A stretch of 64,000 nucleotides of DNA from Alkalibaculum sporogenes (GCF_009362815.1 NZ_WHNX01000011.1:48485-112484), one strand, 5' to 3'. Positions 1 to 10,294 are shown, counted from the first letter of the stretch. Numbers and translations: made by a program. Notes: a model not told the origin generated them from the letters alone.

Positions 1-2322
1 TGGTATTGGTGTGATTTTTTCTATTAAGTCAGAAATTGCATTTGTATTGTGAATGACAATTTTCTCAGCTGTTTCCTTATTTAAATAGTTAAATTCTTCT
101 AACATTTCTTGTGTAGTTCGATAGTATAAAGGTGCTTGTTTATCTGCATCACGGAATCCTTGTCCGTGCATCAAAATACGTCTATAGTATTCATCGTGTG
201 GTTCTAAAAAGTGTACGTCGCCAGTAGCGACGACAAGTTTATTATAATCTGTTGCTAAATCGATTATTTTTTTATTAATCTCGATTAGATCAGATACACT
301 GTTTACTCTATTGTTGTCCACCATAAATTGATTATTACCTAAAGGTTGTACTTCTAGATAATCGTAAAAGCTTACAATATCGGCAAGTTCTTCAGTAGAT
401 GTATCATTTAGAATGCTTTTGAATATCTCGCTATTCTCACACGCGGAACCAATAATAAGTCCTTCTCTGTATTTGTTTAGTAAACTTTTAGGTATTCGTG
501 GTTTCTTATAAAAATATTTTAGATGTGAATCAGAGACTAATTTATATAAATTCTTAAGACCTGTATAATTTTTAACTAGTATAATAACATGATTCATATC
601 CATTCTCTGAACAGCACGTTGATTGTCAAAAACATGATTTATATCATTTGCACTTTTAGCTCCATTTTCTTCACTAGTTTTAATTAAATTGATAAATATT
701 TTTGCAGTAGCCATAGCATCATCTAAAGCACGATGATGATTGTCGAGTTTAATTTTGTAGAAGTTTGTAAGTGCCTTTAAATTATGTCTACTAATTTGAG
801 GAATTGCACTTCTTGCAAGCGATAGCGTGTCAATAACTGAAAAATCTCTAGATAAAGATAATCTGCTACATGATTTTTCTATAAAAGAAAGGTCAAACTT
901 TGCATTATGAGCTACTAGTATATGTTCTTCGCAAAAATCTAAAAATTTAGGTAGAACTATTTCTATAGGCTCCTGATTCATCACCATATCATTTGTAATT
1001 CCAGTTATTTCAGTTATTTTAATAGGTATTTTCATCTTCGGCTTAACAAAAGAAGTAAACGTTTCTATTACTTGATAATTTCTTACTTTTACAGCACCTA
1101 TTTCTATAATTTCATTGTTTTGAGATGAAAGCCCAGTAGTTTCAATATCAAAAATTATAAAGGTATCTTCAAAGTTTGAATCTTTTTTCCCCCACTTTGA
1201 GCTTTTATAATCATCTACAAGATAACCTTCTAGACCATAAATTATCTTAATATCTTTACCTCTAGAGTGCTCCATAGCATCAGGAAAACCCTGTAATACA
1301 CCATGATCTGTAATAGCTAAGGATTTGTGGCCATACTGAATAGCCTTATCAATGACATTTTTAATCTTTGCAACAGAATCCATAGAACTATACTGGCTAT
1401 GTAAATGTAATTCTACTCTTTTTATTGGCGAATCATCTGTCTTTACTTTAACATAAGTCTCTTGTATACTATCAGCCATAACTACATTTTCTTTTGCAAA
1501 AGAATCAAATAGCACACGTCCTTTGATTTTTAAAGCTTTTGCTTCTTTGATTCTATTTAAAACTTCATCTTTCTTATCTTGACCAATAAAAAATTTAACA
1601 GTCATTGAACTGGTATAGTCAGTGATGTTAAAAGAAATTATGCTTTTATTATTTTTAATATCTCTAAAAGACAAATCAAAAATAGTGCCACCTATAGTAT
1701 TTTGCTCATCTGCAGTACAATCAACAATTTGTTTTACATCAGAAGTGATTTTCTTACCAAATATAATTTCATCTTTTTTTGTACTTAATGATTTAGAAGA
1801 AGCATGGGCGTTTTGTTTTGAGATTTCTACTTGTAGAGCTTTTTTTTGTTTATTTATTTCAAAAGCAAAATCCTTTATCTTTTCTCTATATGTAAATGAA
1901 AAACTAATGTCAATTGCATCCTGTTCTTTCAAGAAAGAATGCAGTTTTTCAGATATATCAGAATTATATAAAGTTTCATAATCTTCTTTTAGTAATAAAG
2001 GAATAGTCACCATATTATTGTCTATAATCCAGTTGTTTTGAGGTAAAAACATTTTAGGATTATAAGACCTTAGTATTTGATTAATACTTTCTTTTTTACT
2101 TAAGATATATTCTTCGAAATTTTCTTTTATAGGTCTAACTTCTACTTCTTTTAAACCTTTTATTTGTTTTTTTATGTCTTCAATAAGTTTTTGTACGTCA
2201 AAGTCAATGTGATTCTTTATATGTAGTATCCATTTGCAACTCTTTGGATTTACTTCTACCTTTATAATTTCTAGGTTATAAGAATCAAGTGTTTTATTTA
2301 ATGGGTTTGCGATATGTCCCAA
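1..2322 (-). CDS. polC: DNA polymerase III alpha subunit, PolC type (N-terminal 774 residues; gene runs off the left edge)
   Basis: This is the replicative polymerase of low-GC Gram-positives, which carries its own proofreading exonuclease. The frame is open from a TTG at 2320-2322 to the window edge. A GGGGGG ribosome site at 2331-2336 lies 8 bases upstream, so TTG is the start I chose. Visible parts: an N-terminal segment and OB region, the PHP domain beginning near residue 306 (HLHSQYSSMD), the inserted DnaQ-like exonuclease beginning with DIETTG at residues 392-397 and continuing through HNAKFD and the HRALDDA box, then PHP again (TGDVHFLEP). The catalytic polymerase core, expected in the second half of the usual ~1430 residues, is outside the window. 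It is the last gene of the uppS-to-polC run. Family assignment is secure. Confidence 0.97.
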   Translation of the reverse strand, partial: MGHIANPLNKTLDSYNLEIIKVEVNPKSCKWILHIKNHIDFDVQKLIEDIKKQIKGLKEVEVRPIKENFEEYILSKKESINQILRSYNPKMFLPQNNWIIDNNMVTIPLLLKEDYETLYNSDISEKLHSFLKEQDAIDISFSFTYREKIKDFAFEINKQKKALQVEISKQNAHASSKSLSTKKDEIIFGKKITSDVKQIVDCTADEQNTIGGTIFDLSFRDIKNNKSIISFNITDYTSSMTVKFFIGQDKKDEVLNRIKEAKALKIKGRVLFDSFAKENVVMADSIQETYVKVKTDDSPIKRVELHLHSQYSSMDSVAKIKNVIDKAIQYGHKSLAITDHGVLQGFPDAMEHSRGKDIKIIYGLEGYLVDDYKSSKWGKKDSNFEDTFIIFDIETTGLSSQNNEIIEIGAVKVRNYQVIETFTSFVKPKMKIPIKITEITGITNDMVMNQEPIEIVLPKFLDFCEEHILVAHNAKFDLSFIEKSCSRLSLSRDFSVIDTLSLARSAIPQISRHNLKALTNFYKIKLDNHHRALDDAMATAKIFINLIKTSEENGAKSANDINHVFDNQRAVQRMDMNHVIILVKNYTGLKNLYKLVSDSHLKYFYKKPRIPKSLLNKYREGLIIGSACENSEIFKSILNDTSTEELADIVSFYDYLEVQPLGNNQFMVDNNRVNSVSDLIEINKKIIDLATDYNKLVVATGDVHFLEPHDEYYRRILMHGQGFRDADKQAPLYYRTTQEMLEEFNYLNKETAEKIVIHNTNAISDLIEKITPIP

Positions 2323-2426
2323 TTTCTTATCCCCCCGTTATGATAAGTTATATAGTCTTGTAGTGTAGCTTAAATATTATAATCTATAAGAATACGATTG
2401 AATAGTTTTAACTTTCGTCTAAATAG

Positions 2427-3086
2427 CTAAGATTGTTCTATATATGTACTAATAAAAGTTATGTTTTCATCCTCTGACAATTGTTTTAGTACATGAGTGT
2501 AATCTTCGTTCTTTTTTATTTGTAAAACAAATTTTGCTTTGCCATCTGTGTCATCAAAAGATAACAAGTGTGTACTTTCTACATCTATATATTTGAATAA
2601 AACATCTATTTTAAATACTTCATTGTATTTTAGAATAAAGGTGTATTTTTCATTTGCATTACCATATTTATATTGTATATTACCAAATATTTTTAGGGTT
2701 GCAAATACTACTATAGTTGAGATAATACTTAACTCATAATATCCACTACCTACAGTAAGGCCGATACAGCCAACAGCCCAAGTACCTGCTGCCGTTGTAA
2801 GTCCTTTTACACTAACACCTTCTCGTATAATAGTCCCAGCCCCTAAAAAACCTATGCCACTAATAACTTGTGCACCTAATCGAGCAGGGTCCATATTAGT
2901 ATATGACCTGTATTCTTCAAACATCATAATACTAGCGATCATCACAGTAGTTGCACCTATAGATAGTAATATATGGGTTCTAAAACCAGCTGGTTTTTTC
3001 GTGTGTTCCCTCTCGAAACCTATTATACCACTAAGGATAATAGATAGTACCAATCTTATTACAATATCTGTAGTGGTTAAATTCAA
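2427..3086 (-). CDS. MgtC/SapB family membrane protein
   Basis: A 219-residue protein of the MgtC/SapB family. The N-terminal half is hydrophobic with several membrane segments and has the family motifs: GFEREHTKKPAGFRTH near the first loop, GAQVISGIGFLGAGTI, and KGLTTAAGTWAVGCIGL. The C-terminal ~75 residues are a soluble tail of the ACT-like kind often found in the family. The start is TTG (3084-3086) behind an AAAGGAGAGG site. MgtC proteins are linked to Mg2+-limited growth and modulate membrane ATPases in pathogens; what the clostridial members do is not established. It sits between ispG and polC, where I do not expect it, and is probably co-transcribed. Domain certain, role uncertain. 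Confidence 0.9.
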   Translation of the reverse strand: MNLTTTDIVIRLVLSIILSGIIGFEREHTKKPAGFRTHILLSIGATTVMIASIMMFEEYRSYTNMDPARLGAQVISGIGFLGAGTIIREGVSVKGLTTAAGTWAVGCIGLTVGSGYYELSIISTIVVFATLKIFGNIQYKYGNANEKYTFILKYNEVFKIDVLFKYIDVESTHLLSFDDTDGKAKFVLQIKKNEDYTHVLKQLSEDENITFISTYIEQS

Positions 3087-3099
3087 AAAATCCTCTCCT

Positions 3100-4155
3100 T
3101 TATAAAAGTTGTATTTCTTTCATTACCTCTTCAATAATATTATTTTCATCAATTGTTCTCAATATTTTACCTTTTTTAAATAAAACAGCCTTACTTTTGC
3201 CGCCTGCAATCCCAATATCTGCATCTTTTGCTTCCCCTGGTCCATTTACGCCACAACCCATTACTGCTACTTTAATATTTTTTTTAATTGATTTACATTC
3301 TTTCTGTATTGCATCTGCAATGTTAATTAAGTCTAATTCACATCTACCACAAGTAGGACAAGAGATAAACTCTATTTTTTCTTTTTGAAATATATTTAAA
3401 GATTTTAGAAGTTCTTCAGCAACAAGGATTTCATTAACTGGTTCAGACGTTAAGGACACTCTTAATGTGTCGCCAATACCATGGTAAAGCAAAATGCCAA
3501 GTCCTACGGAGGATTTGACACTACCAACATTTAGTGTACCTGATTCTGTTATTCCAATGTGTAATGGATAGCTGAACTTTTGACTAAACAACTTATAAGA
3601 TTCAACAGATAATAAAACATCAGAGGATTTAATAGATACTACAATATCATCAAAATTTAAGTTCTCAAGAATTTCTATATGTTTTGTAGCACTTTCTACT
3701 AAACCTTCTGGAGTTATGCCATTATATTTATCATAAATATCTTTTTCTAATGAACCAGAATTAACTCCAATACGTATAGGTATTTTTCGTTCTTTTGATT
3801 TTTCAACTACTTGTTTAATTCTAGAGATATCCCCGATATTACCAGGATTTATTCTTAATTTGTCAATTCCACTTTCAATTGCAGTTAGTGCTAACCTGTA
3901 ATCAAAATGAATATCTGCAACTATAGGGATTGATACGCTTTTCTTGATTTCTTTTATTGCCTTTGCAGCCTCCATATTAACGATAGCTAGTCGAACTATA
4001 TCACAGCCACTTTCCTGAAGTTGTAAAATTTGAGATACAGTTGCAGGTATATCTCGAGTATCTGTCTTTGTCATGCTCTGAATAGCTATTGGATTATCGC
4101 CACCGATAGTAATATCTCCTATTTGCACTTCTTTTGTTTTCCTTCGTTGAATCAA
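3100..4155 (-). CDS. ispG: 4-hydroxy-3-methylbut-2-enyl diphosphate synthase (flavodoxin/ferredoxin-dependent)
   Basis: IspG (GcpE) reduces methylerythritol cyclodiphosphate to HMBPP in the MEP isoprenoid pathway, using a [4Fe-4S] cluster. The 351-residue length is that of the short bacterial form. The N-terminal TIM barrel shows SMTKTDTRD, the VADIHFDYRLA box and RINPGN. The cluster cysteines are in SCPTCGRCELD and in the C-terminal VMGCGVNGPGEAKDADIG motif. The start is TTG at 4153-4155; its GGGTGAT ribosome site includes the stop codon of rseP, so the two genes are translationally close. The pathway gene dxr, often a neighbour, is absent here. Confidence 0.97.
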   Translation of the reverse strand: MIQRRKTKEVQIGDITIGGDNPIAIQSMTKTDTRDIPATVSQILQLQESGCDIVRLAIVNMEAAKAIKEIKKSVSIPIVADIHFDYRLALTAIESGIDKLRINPGNIGDISRIKQVVEKSKERKIPIRIGVNSGSLEKDIYDKYNGITPEGLVESATKHIEILENLNFDDIVVSIKSSDVLLSVESYKLFSQKFSYPLHIGITESGTLNVGSVKSSVGLGILLYHGIGDTLRVSLTSEPVNEILVAEELLKSLNIFQKEKIEFISCPTCGRCELDLINIADAIQKECKSIKKNIKVAVMGCGVNGPGEAKDADIGIAGGKSKAVLFKKGKILRTIDENNIIEEVMKEIQLL

Positions 4156-4159
4156 ATGA

Positions 4160-5167
4160 TCACCCTAATCTTAAAATATCTTTATATGCTATGAATACAG
4201 CTAATACTAATAAAGCTGCAAATCCAACAAAATGGACCATTCCTTCTTTTTCTTGTGATATAGGAGAGCCTTTAATCCATTCTATTATAACAAAAACAAT
4301 TCTACTTCCATCTAATGCAGGGATAGGTAATAAATTAAATATAGCTAAATTCAAACTAATGACTGCAGCTAAATTTAAAATAGCTGTAATCCCATATTTT
4401 ACAGTTTCTCCTACCATAGATACTACTCCAATCGGTCCCATCAAGTCATCTGTAGATGCACCTCCTGAAACTAATTGAATCAGCGATGTAAAAATTAATT
4501 TAGTATATAAAACAGTTTGCTCTAAACCACTATACACTGCAGAAAAAATATTTTTTTCTCTTTCAGGTGTAATACCTATTCGATACTGGTTTAATCCTTC
4601 ATCCAGTTGCGATGATACTTGGAAATTTAAATTTTCATTATTACGAAGTACATTTAAATTGTAGATACCCACCTCATTACTGTCAATAATTTGTGAAATA
4701 TCTTCCCAACTTTTAATTTCATTATCGTTAATCGCTACTATTGTATCTCCCTGTTCAATACCTGCCTCATAAGCAGGATAATTTTCTTCTAAAGAGGTAA
4801 TTGTTGTAGTAGGAATACCAATTATTATAAAAATAGTAGATAGTAAAATGATACATCCCAAAATATTCATTATAGAACCAGCTGCTAAAATAATAATGCG
4901 ATTTAATTTTCCCTTACTATTAAAGCTACCTTCTGTATAGTTATTTTCATCTTCTCCAAGCATCTTACAAAATCCACCCATAGGGATTAACCTAAGTGTA
5001 TATAGTGTTTCTTTTCCTTGATAACCAAATATCTTTGGACCCATGCCAATGGCAAATTCCTCAACTCGAACTTTAGATAGTTTTGCACTAATAAAGTGAC
5101 CCAACTCGTGGATTACTATTAGAAATCCAAATATCAATACTGCAATTATTATTGTACTTAATTTCAT
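4160..5167 (-). CDS. rseP: RIP metalloprotease (site-2 protease), RseP/RasP
   Basis: A membrane-embedded zinc protease that cuts transmembrane substrates such as anti-sigma factors. The 335-residue protein has the zinc motif HELGH at residues 20-24 in the first membrane helix, one PDZ domain in the middle (roughly residues 115-180, including YPAYEAGIEQGDTIVAIN), and the second active-site motif NLLPIPALDG near residue 285, followed by C-terminal helices. It lies 6 bp from cdsA and 4 bp from ispG, which fits the common Firmicutes order except that dxr is not between cdsA and rseP. Confidence 0.96.
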   Translation of the reverse strand: MKLSTIIIAVLIFGFLIVIHELGHFISAKLSKVRVEEFAIGMGPKIFGYQGKETLYTLRLIPMGGFCKMLGEDENNYTEGSFNSKGKLNRIIILAAGSIMNILGCIILLSTIFIIIGIPTTTITSLEENYPAYEAGIEQGDTIVAINDNEIKSWEDISQIIDSNEVGIYNLNVLRNNENLNFQVSSQLDEGLNQYRIGITPEREKNIFSAVYSGLEQTVLYTKLIFTSLIQLVSGGASTDDLMGPIGVVSMVGETVKYGITAILNLAAVISLNLAIFNLLPIPALDGSRIVFVIIEWIKGSPISQEKEGMVHFVGFAALLVLAVFIAYKDILRLG

Positions 5168-5173
5168 TTTGAA

Positions 5174-5977
5174 TCACCCCAAAATTATATAGTATAATGT
5201 AAAATAGTATACTAAAGGTGTAGCAAAGATAATGCTATCAAACCTATCTAAAACCCCACCGTGACCAGGAAGTATATTTCCAAAGTCTTTAACATTAAAA
5301 TTTCTTTTGATCAAGGACGCTGTTAAGTCGCCAAACTGTGATAAAATACTAGCCCAAAAAGATAGGACAATGTAGTATATAGGTTGGAATTCTAATAAAT
5401 TATACTTATTCATTAGATACCCGTAAATACTAGTAATAATTAAACTGCCTACAATACCACCTATAGCACCTTCTATAGATTTTTTTGGACTTATCAAAGG
5501 ACAAAGTTTATGTTTTCCAAAATTAATTCCAATTATGTAAGCAAAAGTATCTGTTGAGAAACAAATAATGAAAACGAGAAGTATAAGAAAACTACCATTT
5601 TCAAAATTACGAAATAAACTTATATGACCTAATAAAAATGGTACATATATTATTCCGAAAAGTGCATAAATGCCCTGTAAAACATTTGCTTTTCCTTTAA
5701 TAATCTCGTATATAAAAATAACAATAAAGCATAGAAATAAACCAGCAACAATTAAGCTCTCATAGAAATTAAAAATGAAAAGCAACATTATACCTAGAGC
5801 TATTTCTAAATAATAACTAATATTTATGTTTTCATCTGTATTAACTGATTTACAGTATTCCAATAATCCAATGGAGCAAATAGCTAATAGAGCAGAAAAT
5901 AACAATAGTCCACCTATATGAATAATGTATATTATTAGAGGAATACCTAGTAGTGCAGTTATGACTCTTTTAAACAT
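5174..5977 (-). CDS. cdsA: phosphatidate cytidylyltransferase
   Basis: CdsA makes CDP-diacylglycerol from phosphatidic acid and CTP, the branch point for membrane phospholipids. The 267-residue protein is almost entirely membrane helices and carries the family signature in its C-terminal third: the SPKKSIEGAIGG segment, then SQFGDLTASLIKRNFNVKD and LPGHGGVLDRFDS. The start ATG has a good GGAGG site. It sits 9 bp from uppS and 6 bp from rseP, in an operon for lipid and isoprenoid synthesis. Confidence 0.97.
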   Translation of the reverse strand: MFKRVITALLGIPLIIYIIHIGGLLLFSALLAICSIGLLEYCKSVNTDENINISYYLEIALGIMLLFIFNFYESLIVAGLFLCFIVIFIYEIIKGKANVLQGIYALFGIIYVPFLLGHISLFRNFENGSFLILLVFIICFSTDTFAYIIGINFGKHKLCPLISPKKSIEGAIGGIVGSLIITSIYGYLMNKYNLLEFQPIYYIVLSFWASILSQFGDLTASLIKRNFNVKDFGNILPGHGGVLDRFDSIIFATPLVYYFTLYYIILG

Positions 5978-5986
5978 AATTGCCTC

Positions 5987-6718
5987 CTATATTTTTAAAC
6001 CGCCATATTTTCTTTTTCTTTTCTGATAGTCCCATATAGCTTGATAATATTCTTCATGGGTAAAATCAGGCCAGAGCACATCTGTAAACCATAACTCAGA
6101 ATAAGCACTTTGCCACGTTAAAAAATTACTAGTTCTAAGTTCACCACTAGTACGAATTATTAAATCAGGATCTTTCATACCTTTTGTGTAAAGATATTGA
6201 GAAAATAAAGTTTCATCAATAGTATCTATATGTGTTGTTTCATTGATTAAGTCTTTATATAATTGTTTTATACCCATAATTATCTCATCTCTACCACCAT
6301 AATTAATCGCAATATTTAACTGTAAACCTAGATTATCATTTGTAAGATTCATGGCATCGACTACTGTCTTCTTTACATTGTGAGGCAATAATTCAACTTG
6401 ACCTAATATCTTGATTTTAACCTTGTTTTTATTTAACTCGTGAATTTCTTTGTTGAAGTAATCTACGAGTAACTTCATAAGACCATCTACTTCAGCTTTT
6501 GGGCGTTTCCAATTCTCTGTAGAGAAGGCATAAACAGTTAGAATATTTATTCCTAAATCTGAAGATGTTCGAATGATTTTTCTTAAGGATTCCATACCTG
6601 CCTTATGCCCGAATAATCTTGGTTTAAGCCTCTTCTGTGCCCATCTACCATTACCATCCATAATAATACCAATATGCTTTGGTAGATTATTCTTATCTAT
6701 TTGATTTTCTAATACCAT
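5987..6718 (-). CDS. uppS: undecaprenyl diphosphate synthase (cis-prenyltransferase)
   Basis: UppS extends farnesyl diphosphate with IPP to the C55 carrier lipid used in cell-wall synthesis. The 243-residue length is usual. Diagnostic motifs are HIGIIMDGNGRWA (diphosphate binding and catalytic Asp), the AFSTENWKRP segment, INYGGRDEI, and the C-terminal DPDLIIRTSGELRTSNFLTW and ELWFTDVLWPDF. It is the first gene of the uppS-cdsA-rseP-ispG run and is separated from frr by a terminator and about 200 bases, so it probably has its own promoter. Confidence 0.98.
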   Translation of the reverse strand: MVLENQIDKNNLPKHIGIIMDGNGRWAQKRLKPRLFGHKAGMESLRKIIRTSSDLGINILTVYAFSTENWKRPKAEVDGLMKLLVDYFNKEIHELNKNKVKIKILGQVELLPHNVKKTVVDAMNLTNDNLGLQLNIAINYGGRDEIIMGIKQLYKDLINETTHIDTIDETLFSQYLYTKGMKDPDLIIRTSGELRTSNFLTWQSAYSELWFTDVLWPDFTHEEYYQAIWDYQKRKRKYGGLKI

Positions 6719-6888
6719 GAAATTTTATCCTCCTACAAGAAGATTAACTGTGTAAGATTTTCACAGCAACTTTAAATTATAGTGAAAAACAATTAATGCT
6801 CAAACCGAACAATTAGACTAAATGATTAAACAGTTTTAACGAGAAAGTGTCGGATAAACTGGTTAAACTTTCTAATCTTAAACTAGAA

Positions 6889-6914
6889 GAAACACCCTTT
6901 TAAGGGTGTTGTTT
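6889..6914 (-). terminator. terminator after frr
   Basis: A perfect 9-bp inverted repeat (AACACCCTT / AAGGGTGTT, 6891-6910) lies just downstream of frr on the minus strand and is followed by a U-rich stretch. Confidence 0.7.
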
Positions 6915-6946
6915 ACATTATAATTATAATACATTAATTTGTAAAC

Positions 6947-7504
6947 TTAGACTTCTAAAATTTCTATATTTTTTGCACTAATTATTTCATCAATTTTTTT
7001 TATCTCTTCGTCAGTGATTTTTTGTATTTCTACTTCTACACTTTTTAGTTCGTCTTCGGTAATTAATCCTTCTTTTTCGGCATTTTTAAGTGCCGTATTA
7101 GTATTTCTACGTATATTTCGTATAGCTACTTTAGATTCTTCACCTTGTTTTTTTGCCAATTTTACGAGTTCCTTACGTCTATCTTCTGTAAGTTGAGGTA
7201 TTACTAACCTAATTACTTTCCCATCATTGCCAGGATTAAAACCTAAATCGGATTTAATAATTGCTTTTTCAAGATCGGGTATTGATTTAGGATCCCAAGG
7301 TTGAACTAAAATCATTCTAGCTTCAGGGCACGATATATTTGCAAGTTGATTTAGAGGTGTAGGAGTACCGTAATACTCTACCATCACTCTATCTAGAATT
7401 TTCGGATTAGCTCTGCCAGCTCTAATTGAACTTAACTCTTCTTTAAGATTTTGAATAGCTTTCTCCATTTTAACCTTATTTTCATTTTTAATTTCTTTAA
7501 TCAT
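6947..7504 (-). CDS. frr: ribosome recycling factor
   Basis: RRF splits terminated ribosomes together with EF-G. The protein is 185 residues, the standard length, when started at ATG 7502-7504, which has an AAGGAGG site; the frame extends 14 codons further upstream but without a ribosome site. Typical features are the long coiled-coil arms, IRAGRANPKILDRVMVEYYG near the N terminus, the GxDGxxIR-type segment NDGKVIRLVIPQLTEDRR, and RNIRRN. The ribosome site lies inside the last codons of pyrH, so the two genes are translationally coupled. Confidence 0.98.
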   Translation of the reverse strand: MIKEIKNENKVKMEKAIQNLKEELSSIRAGRANPKILDRVMVEYYGTPTPLNQLANISCPEARMILVQPWDPKSIPDLEKAIIKSDLGFNPGNDGKVIRLVIPQLTEDRRKELVKLAKKQGEESKVAIRNIRRNTNTALKNAEKEGLITEDELKSVEVEIQKITDEEIKKIDEIISAKNIEILEV

Positions 7505-7506
7505 TT

Positions 7507-8226
<720 letters not shown>

Positions 8227-8269
8227 CTATTATCATACCATTTTATAGAAAATACTTAAATCAATTATT

Positions 8270-8371
8270 TTAAAAAAATAAACACAAAATGTAGATTTAA
8301 AGTATCGTTGGTTGATACTATTTCTTTGTCTGAACTTACGATTCAGACATTATTTTCTACATTTGTGTTTA
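8270..8371 (-). ncRNA. structured intergenic RNA between tsf and pyrH: predicted three-way junction with U-tract
   Basis: On the minus strand a long closing stem (arms 8280-8295 and 8356-8370, about 15 pairs with one bulged base) encloses two hairpins: TGTCTGAA/TTCAGACA (8327-8349) and AGTATC/GATACT (8301-8319). Each hairpin has a 7-base loop. The 3' side runs into a U-rich tract. It may be just an elaborate terminator of tsf or a processed regulatory RNA upstream of pyrH. The structure is read by eye, without energy calculation. Confidence 0.5.
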
Positions 8372-8378
8372 GAGATTA

Positions 8379-9023
8379 CTATTTAATTTGATTAGCTACT
8401 TCTTCAGCGAAATTTTCTTGTTTCTTTTCTAAACCTTCACCCATTTGGAATCTAGCAAATCTTCTAATTTTAACGTTTTCTCCGATTATTGAAATCTTTT
8501 CATTTAATAGTTGTTGAATAGTCTTATCAGGATCTTTAACAAAAGCTTGTTCTAACAAACAAATTTCTTGATAATATTTTTTAATTCTTCCTTCAACCAT
8601 TTTCTCTGCGATATTCTCTGGCTTGCCTTCATTTAAAGCTTGAGCTTTTAAAATAGATTTTTCTTTTTCGATTAGATCCTCTGAAACTTCTTCTTTAGAT
8701 ATATATAATGGATTACTTGCCGCAATATGCATGGCAATATCTTTGACAAAAAGTTTAAAATCTTCATTTTTAGCAACGAAATCTGTTTCACAATTAACTT
8801 CTAATAAAACACCGATTTTTCCACCAAGATGTATATAAGATTCTACTATACCTTCTGCGGCAATTCTACCAGATTTTTTAGAAGCTGCTGCTAATCCTTT
8901 TTCTCTTAAGAACTCTATAGCTTTTTCCATATCATCATTACATTGTACCAACGCTTTTTTACAATCCATCATACCTGCGCCTGTTTTTTCTCTTAATTCT
9001 TTTACCGATTGAGCACTAGCCAT
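8379..9023 (-). CDS. tsf: elongation factor Ts
   Basis: EF-Ts is the nucleotide-exchange factor for EF-Tu. The 214-residue form is short compared with the ~290 of E. coli and matches the compact type found in some Firmicutes. The N-terminal UBA-like domain reads [19 protein letters not shown], and the core contains the conserved [13 protein letters not shown] motif. The start ATG follows a GGAGGTC site. About 250 bases separate it from rpsB with a terminator between, so tsf appears to be transcribed separately here rather than simply co-transcribed with rpsB. Confidence 0.98.
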   Translation of the reverse strand: MASAQSVKELREKTGAGMMDCKKALVQCNDDMEKAIEFLREKGLAAASKKSGRIAAEGIVESYIHLGGKIGVLLEVNCETDFVAKNEDFKLFVKDIAMHIAASNPLYISKEEVSEDLIEKEKSILKAQALNEGKPENIAEKMVEGRIKKYYQEICLLEQAFVKDPDKTIQQLLNEKISIIGENVKIRRFARFQMGEGLEKKQENFAEEVANQIK

Positions 9024-9229
9024 ATATATGACCTCCTATTTAAGTTTATTCATAAGTATACGCTGGCTAAAGAAATACCCAGCAAGTTTAGACTTAAGTC
9101 CTCATACTTAACAAAAATGTTGGACTACTAGCGTTTTTATATTTAAAAAACAGCGCAACTTATATATTTACAAAATAATTAATTTCACTTATAACAATTT
9201 TTATATAAAAAATGAATCACTATACGATA

Positions 9230-9263
9230 AAAAGAAAGAAGCAAGGTATTATAACCTGACTTC
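9230..9263 (-). terminator. terminator after rpsB
   Basis: On the minus strand a stem (GAAGTCAGGT / ACCTTGCTTC, arms 9254-9263 and 9238-9247, one mismatch) with a 6-base loop is followed by TTTCTTTTT, just downstream of the rpsB stop. The rest of the rpsB-tsf gap holds a small GCTGG/CCAGC hairpin near 9060-9085 that belongs to the tsf leader. Confidence 0.75.
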
Positions 9264-9275
9264 TCCCTCAGTTGA

Positions 9276-10040
9276 CTACTTTAATGTAGAAGCAGCTATA
9301 TCTTGTTCAGAAGAAACTTCTTTTTCTTCTTTAATTACAGAGGATTCTTCGATTATAGCACCTTGTTTTGCTTCTAATACTGAATTTGCCATAGCCTCAG
9401 TTAAAAGATTAACTGCTCTGATAGCGTCATCATTACCAGGGATTATATAATCTATTTCGTCAGGATCGCAATTTGTATCTACAATTGCAACTACAGGAAT
9501 ACCAAGTTTTTGAGCTTCCATTATTGCGATTCTTTCTTTTTTAGGATCAACTACGAAAAGCGCTCCTGGGAGTTTTTTCATATCCTTAATTCCGCCTAAA
9601 AACTTTTCTAACTTATCTCTTTCAGATTTAAGTTTGATTACTTCTTTTTTAGGAAGAACTTCAAATACTCCATCAGCTTCCATTGCTTCTAATTGATGTA
9701 ATTTTTTGATTCTTTTGCTTATAGTATTGAAATTTGTTAAAGTACCACCTAACCATCTGTGATTAACGTAGAATCCACCACAACGAATTGCTTGGTTTTT
9801 AATAGCTTCTTGTGCTTGCTTTTTAGTACCTACAAATAAAATTTCTTTTCCTTCATCAACTACATCTCTTATAAATTCATAAGCTTTATCGATGAGTACT
9901 ACAGTTTTTTGTAAGTCGATAATGTAAATTCCATTTCTTTCTGTGAAGATATATGGAGCCATTTTAGGATTCCATCTTCGTGTTTGGTGGCCAAAGTGTA
10001 CACCAGCTTCTAATAATTGTTTCATTGATACATATGCCAT
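9276..10040 (-). CDS. rpsB: 30S ribosomal protein S2
   Basis: S2 is a late-binding protein of the small subunit. The start was set at ATG 10038-10040, preceded by AGGAGGG; the frame continues 10 codons upstream without support. The resulting 254 residues include the family landmarks [60 protein letters not shown] and [12 protein letters not shown]. The acidic C-terminal tail ([11 protein letters not shown]) is typical of Firmicutes. It has its own promoter and a leader of about 100 bases. Confidence 0.98.
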   Translation of the reverse strand: MAYVSMKQLLEAGVHFGHQTRRWNPKMAPYIFTERNGIYIIDLQKTVVLIDKAYEFIRDVVDEGKEILFVGTKKQAQEAIKNQAIRCGGFYVNHRWLGGTLTNFNTISKRIKKLHQLEAMEADGVFEVLPKKEVIKLKSERDKLEKFLGGIKDMKKLPGALFVVDPKKERIAIMEAQKLGIPVVAIVDTNCDPDEIDYIIPGNDDAIRAVNLLTEAMANSVLEAKQGAIIEESSVIKEEKEVSSEQDIAASTLK

Positions 10041-10146
10041 TTTTAATACCCTCCTAGGTTTTTCCTCCATCTAAGTCATCTGCTACACTTACCATTACGG
10101 CACCATGTGGAACATCCTTAAGATGTGCGTTCTATTTGCATTAGCA

Positions 10147-10175
10147 ATTTTAACATAGTTTTCTACTCAAAGCAA
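10147..10175 (-). promoter_or_regulatory. promoter of rpsB
   Basis: On the minus strand TTGCTT (10170-10175) and TAAAAT (10147-10152) are separated by exactly 17 bases. The transcript would carry a ~100-base leader containing an ACATC/GATGT hairpin; I do not recognise it as a known ribosomal-protein leader. Confidence 0.6.
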
Positions 10176-10176
10176 G

Positions 10177-10213
10177 AAAAAAAAGCTAATAGCTATTAGT
10201 AACTAGCTTTTTT
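10177..10213 (-). terminator. terminator between codY and rpsB
   Basis: The arms AAAAAAGCTA and TAGCTTTTTT (10179-10188 and 10204-10213) form a stem with a run of eight U on the minus strand. It ends the hslV-hslU-codY transcript. Confidence 0.8.
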
Positions 10214-10294
10214 AGATATACTTTGGGTCTTATCATTTTAAAATAAGTGTTATGTGAAACTCACTGATAAATTGTACACTCTATACGATTACTG

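Noticed and set aside
1622..1981. 119-codon plus-strand ORF opposite polC
   Set aside because: It is the antisense shadow of the clearly conserved polC frame.
10041..10146. Autoregulatory ribosomal-protein leader in front of rpsB
   Set aside because: A short hairpin is present but it does not match any S2-binding leader I know; kept only as part of the promoter note.
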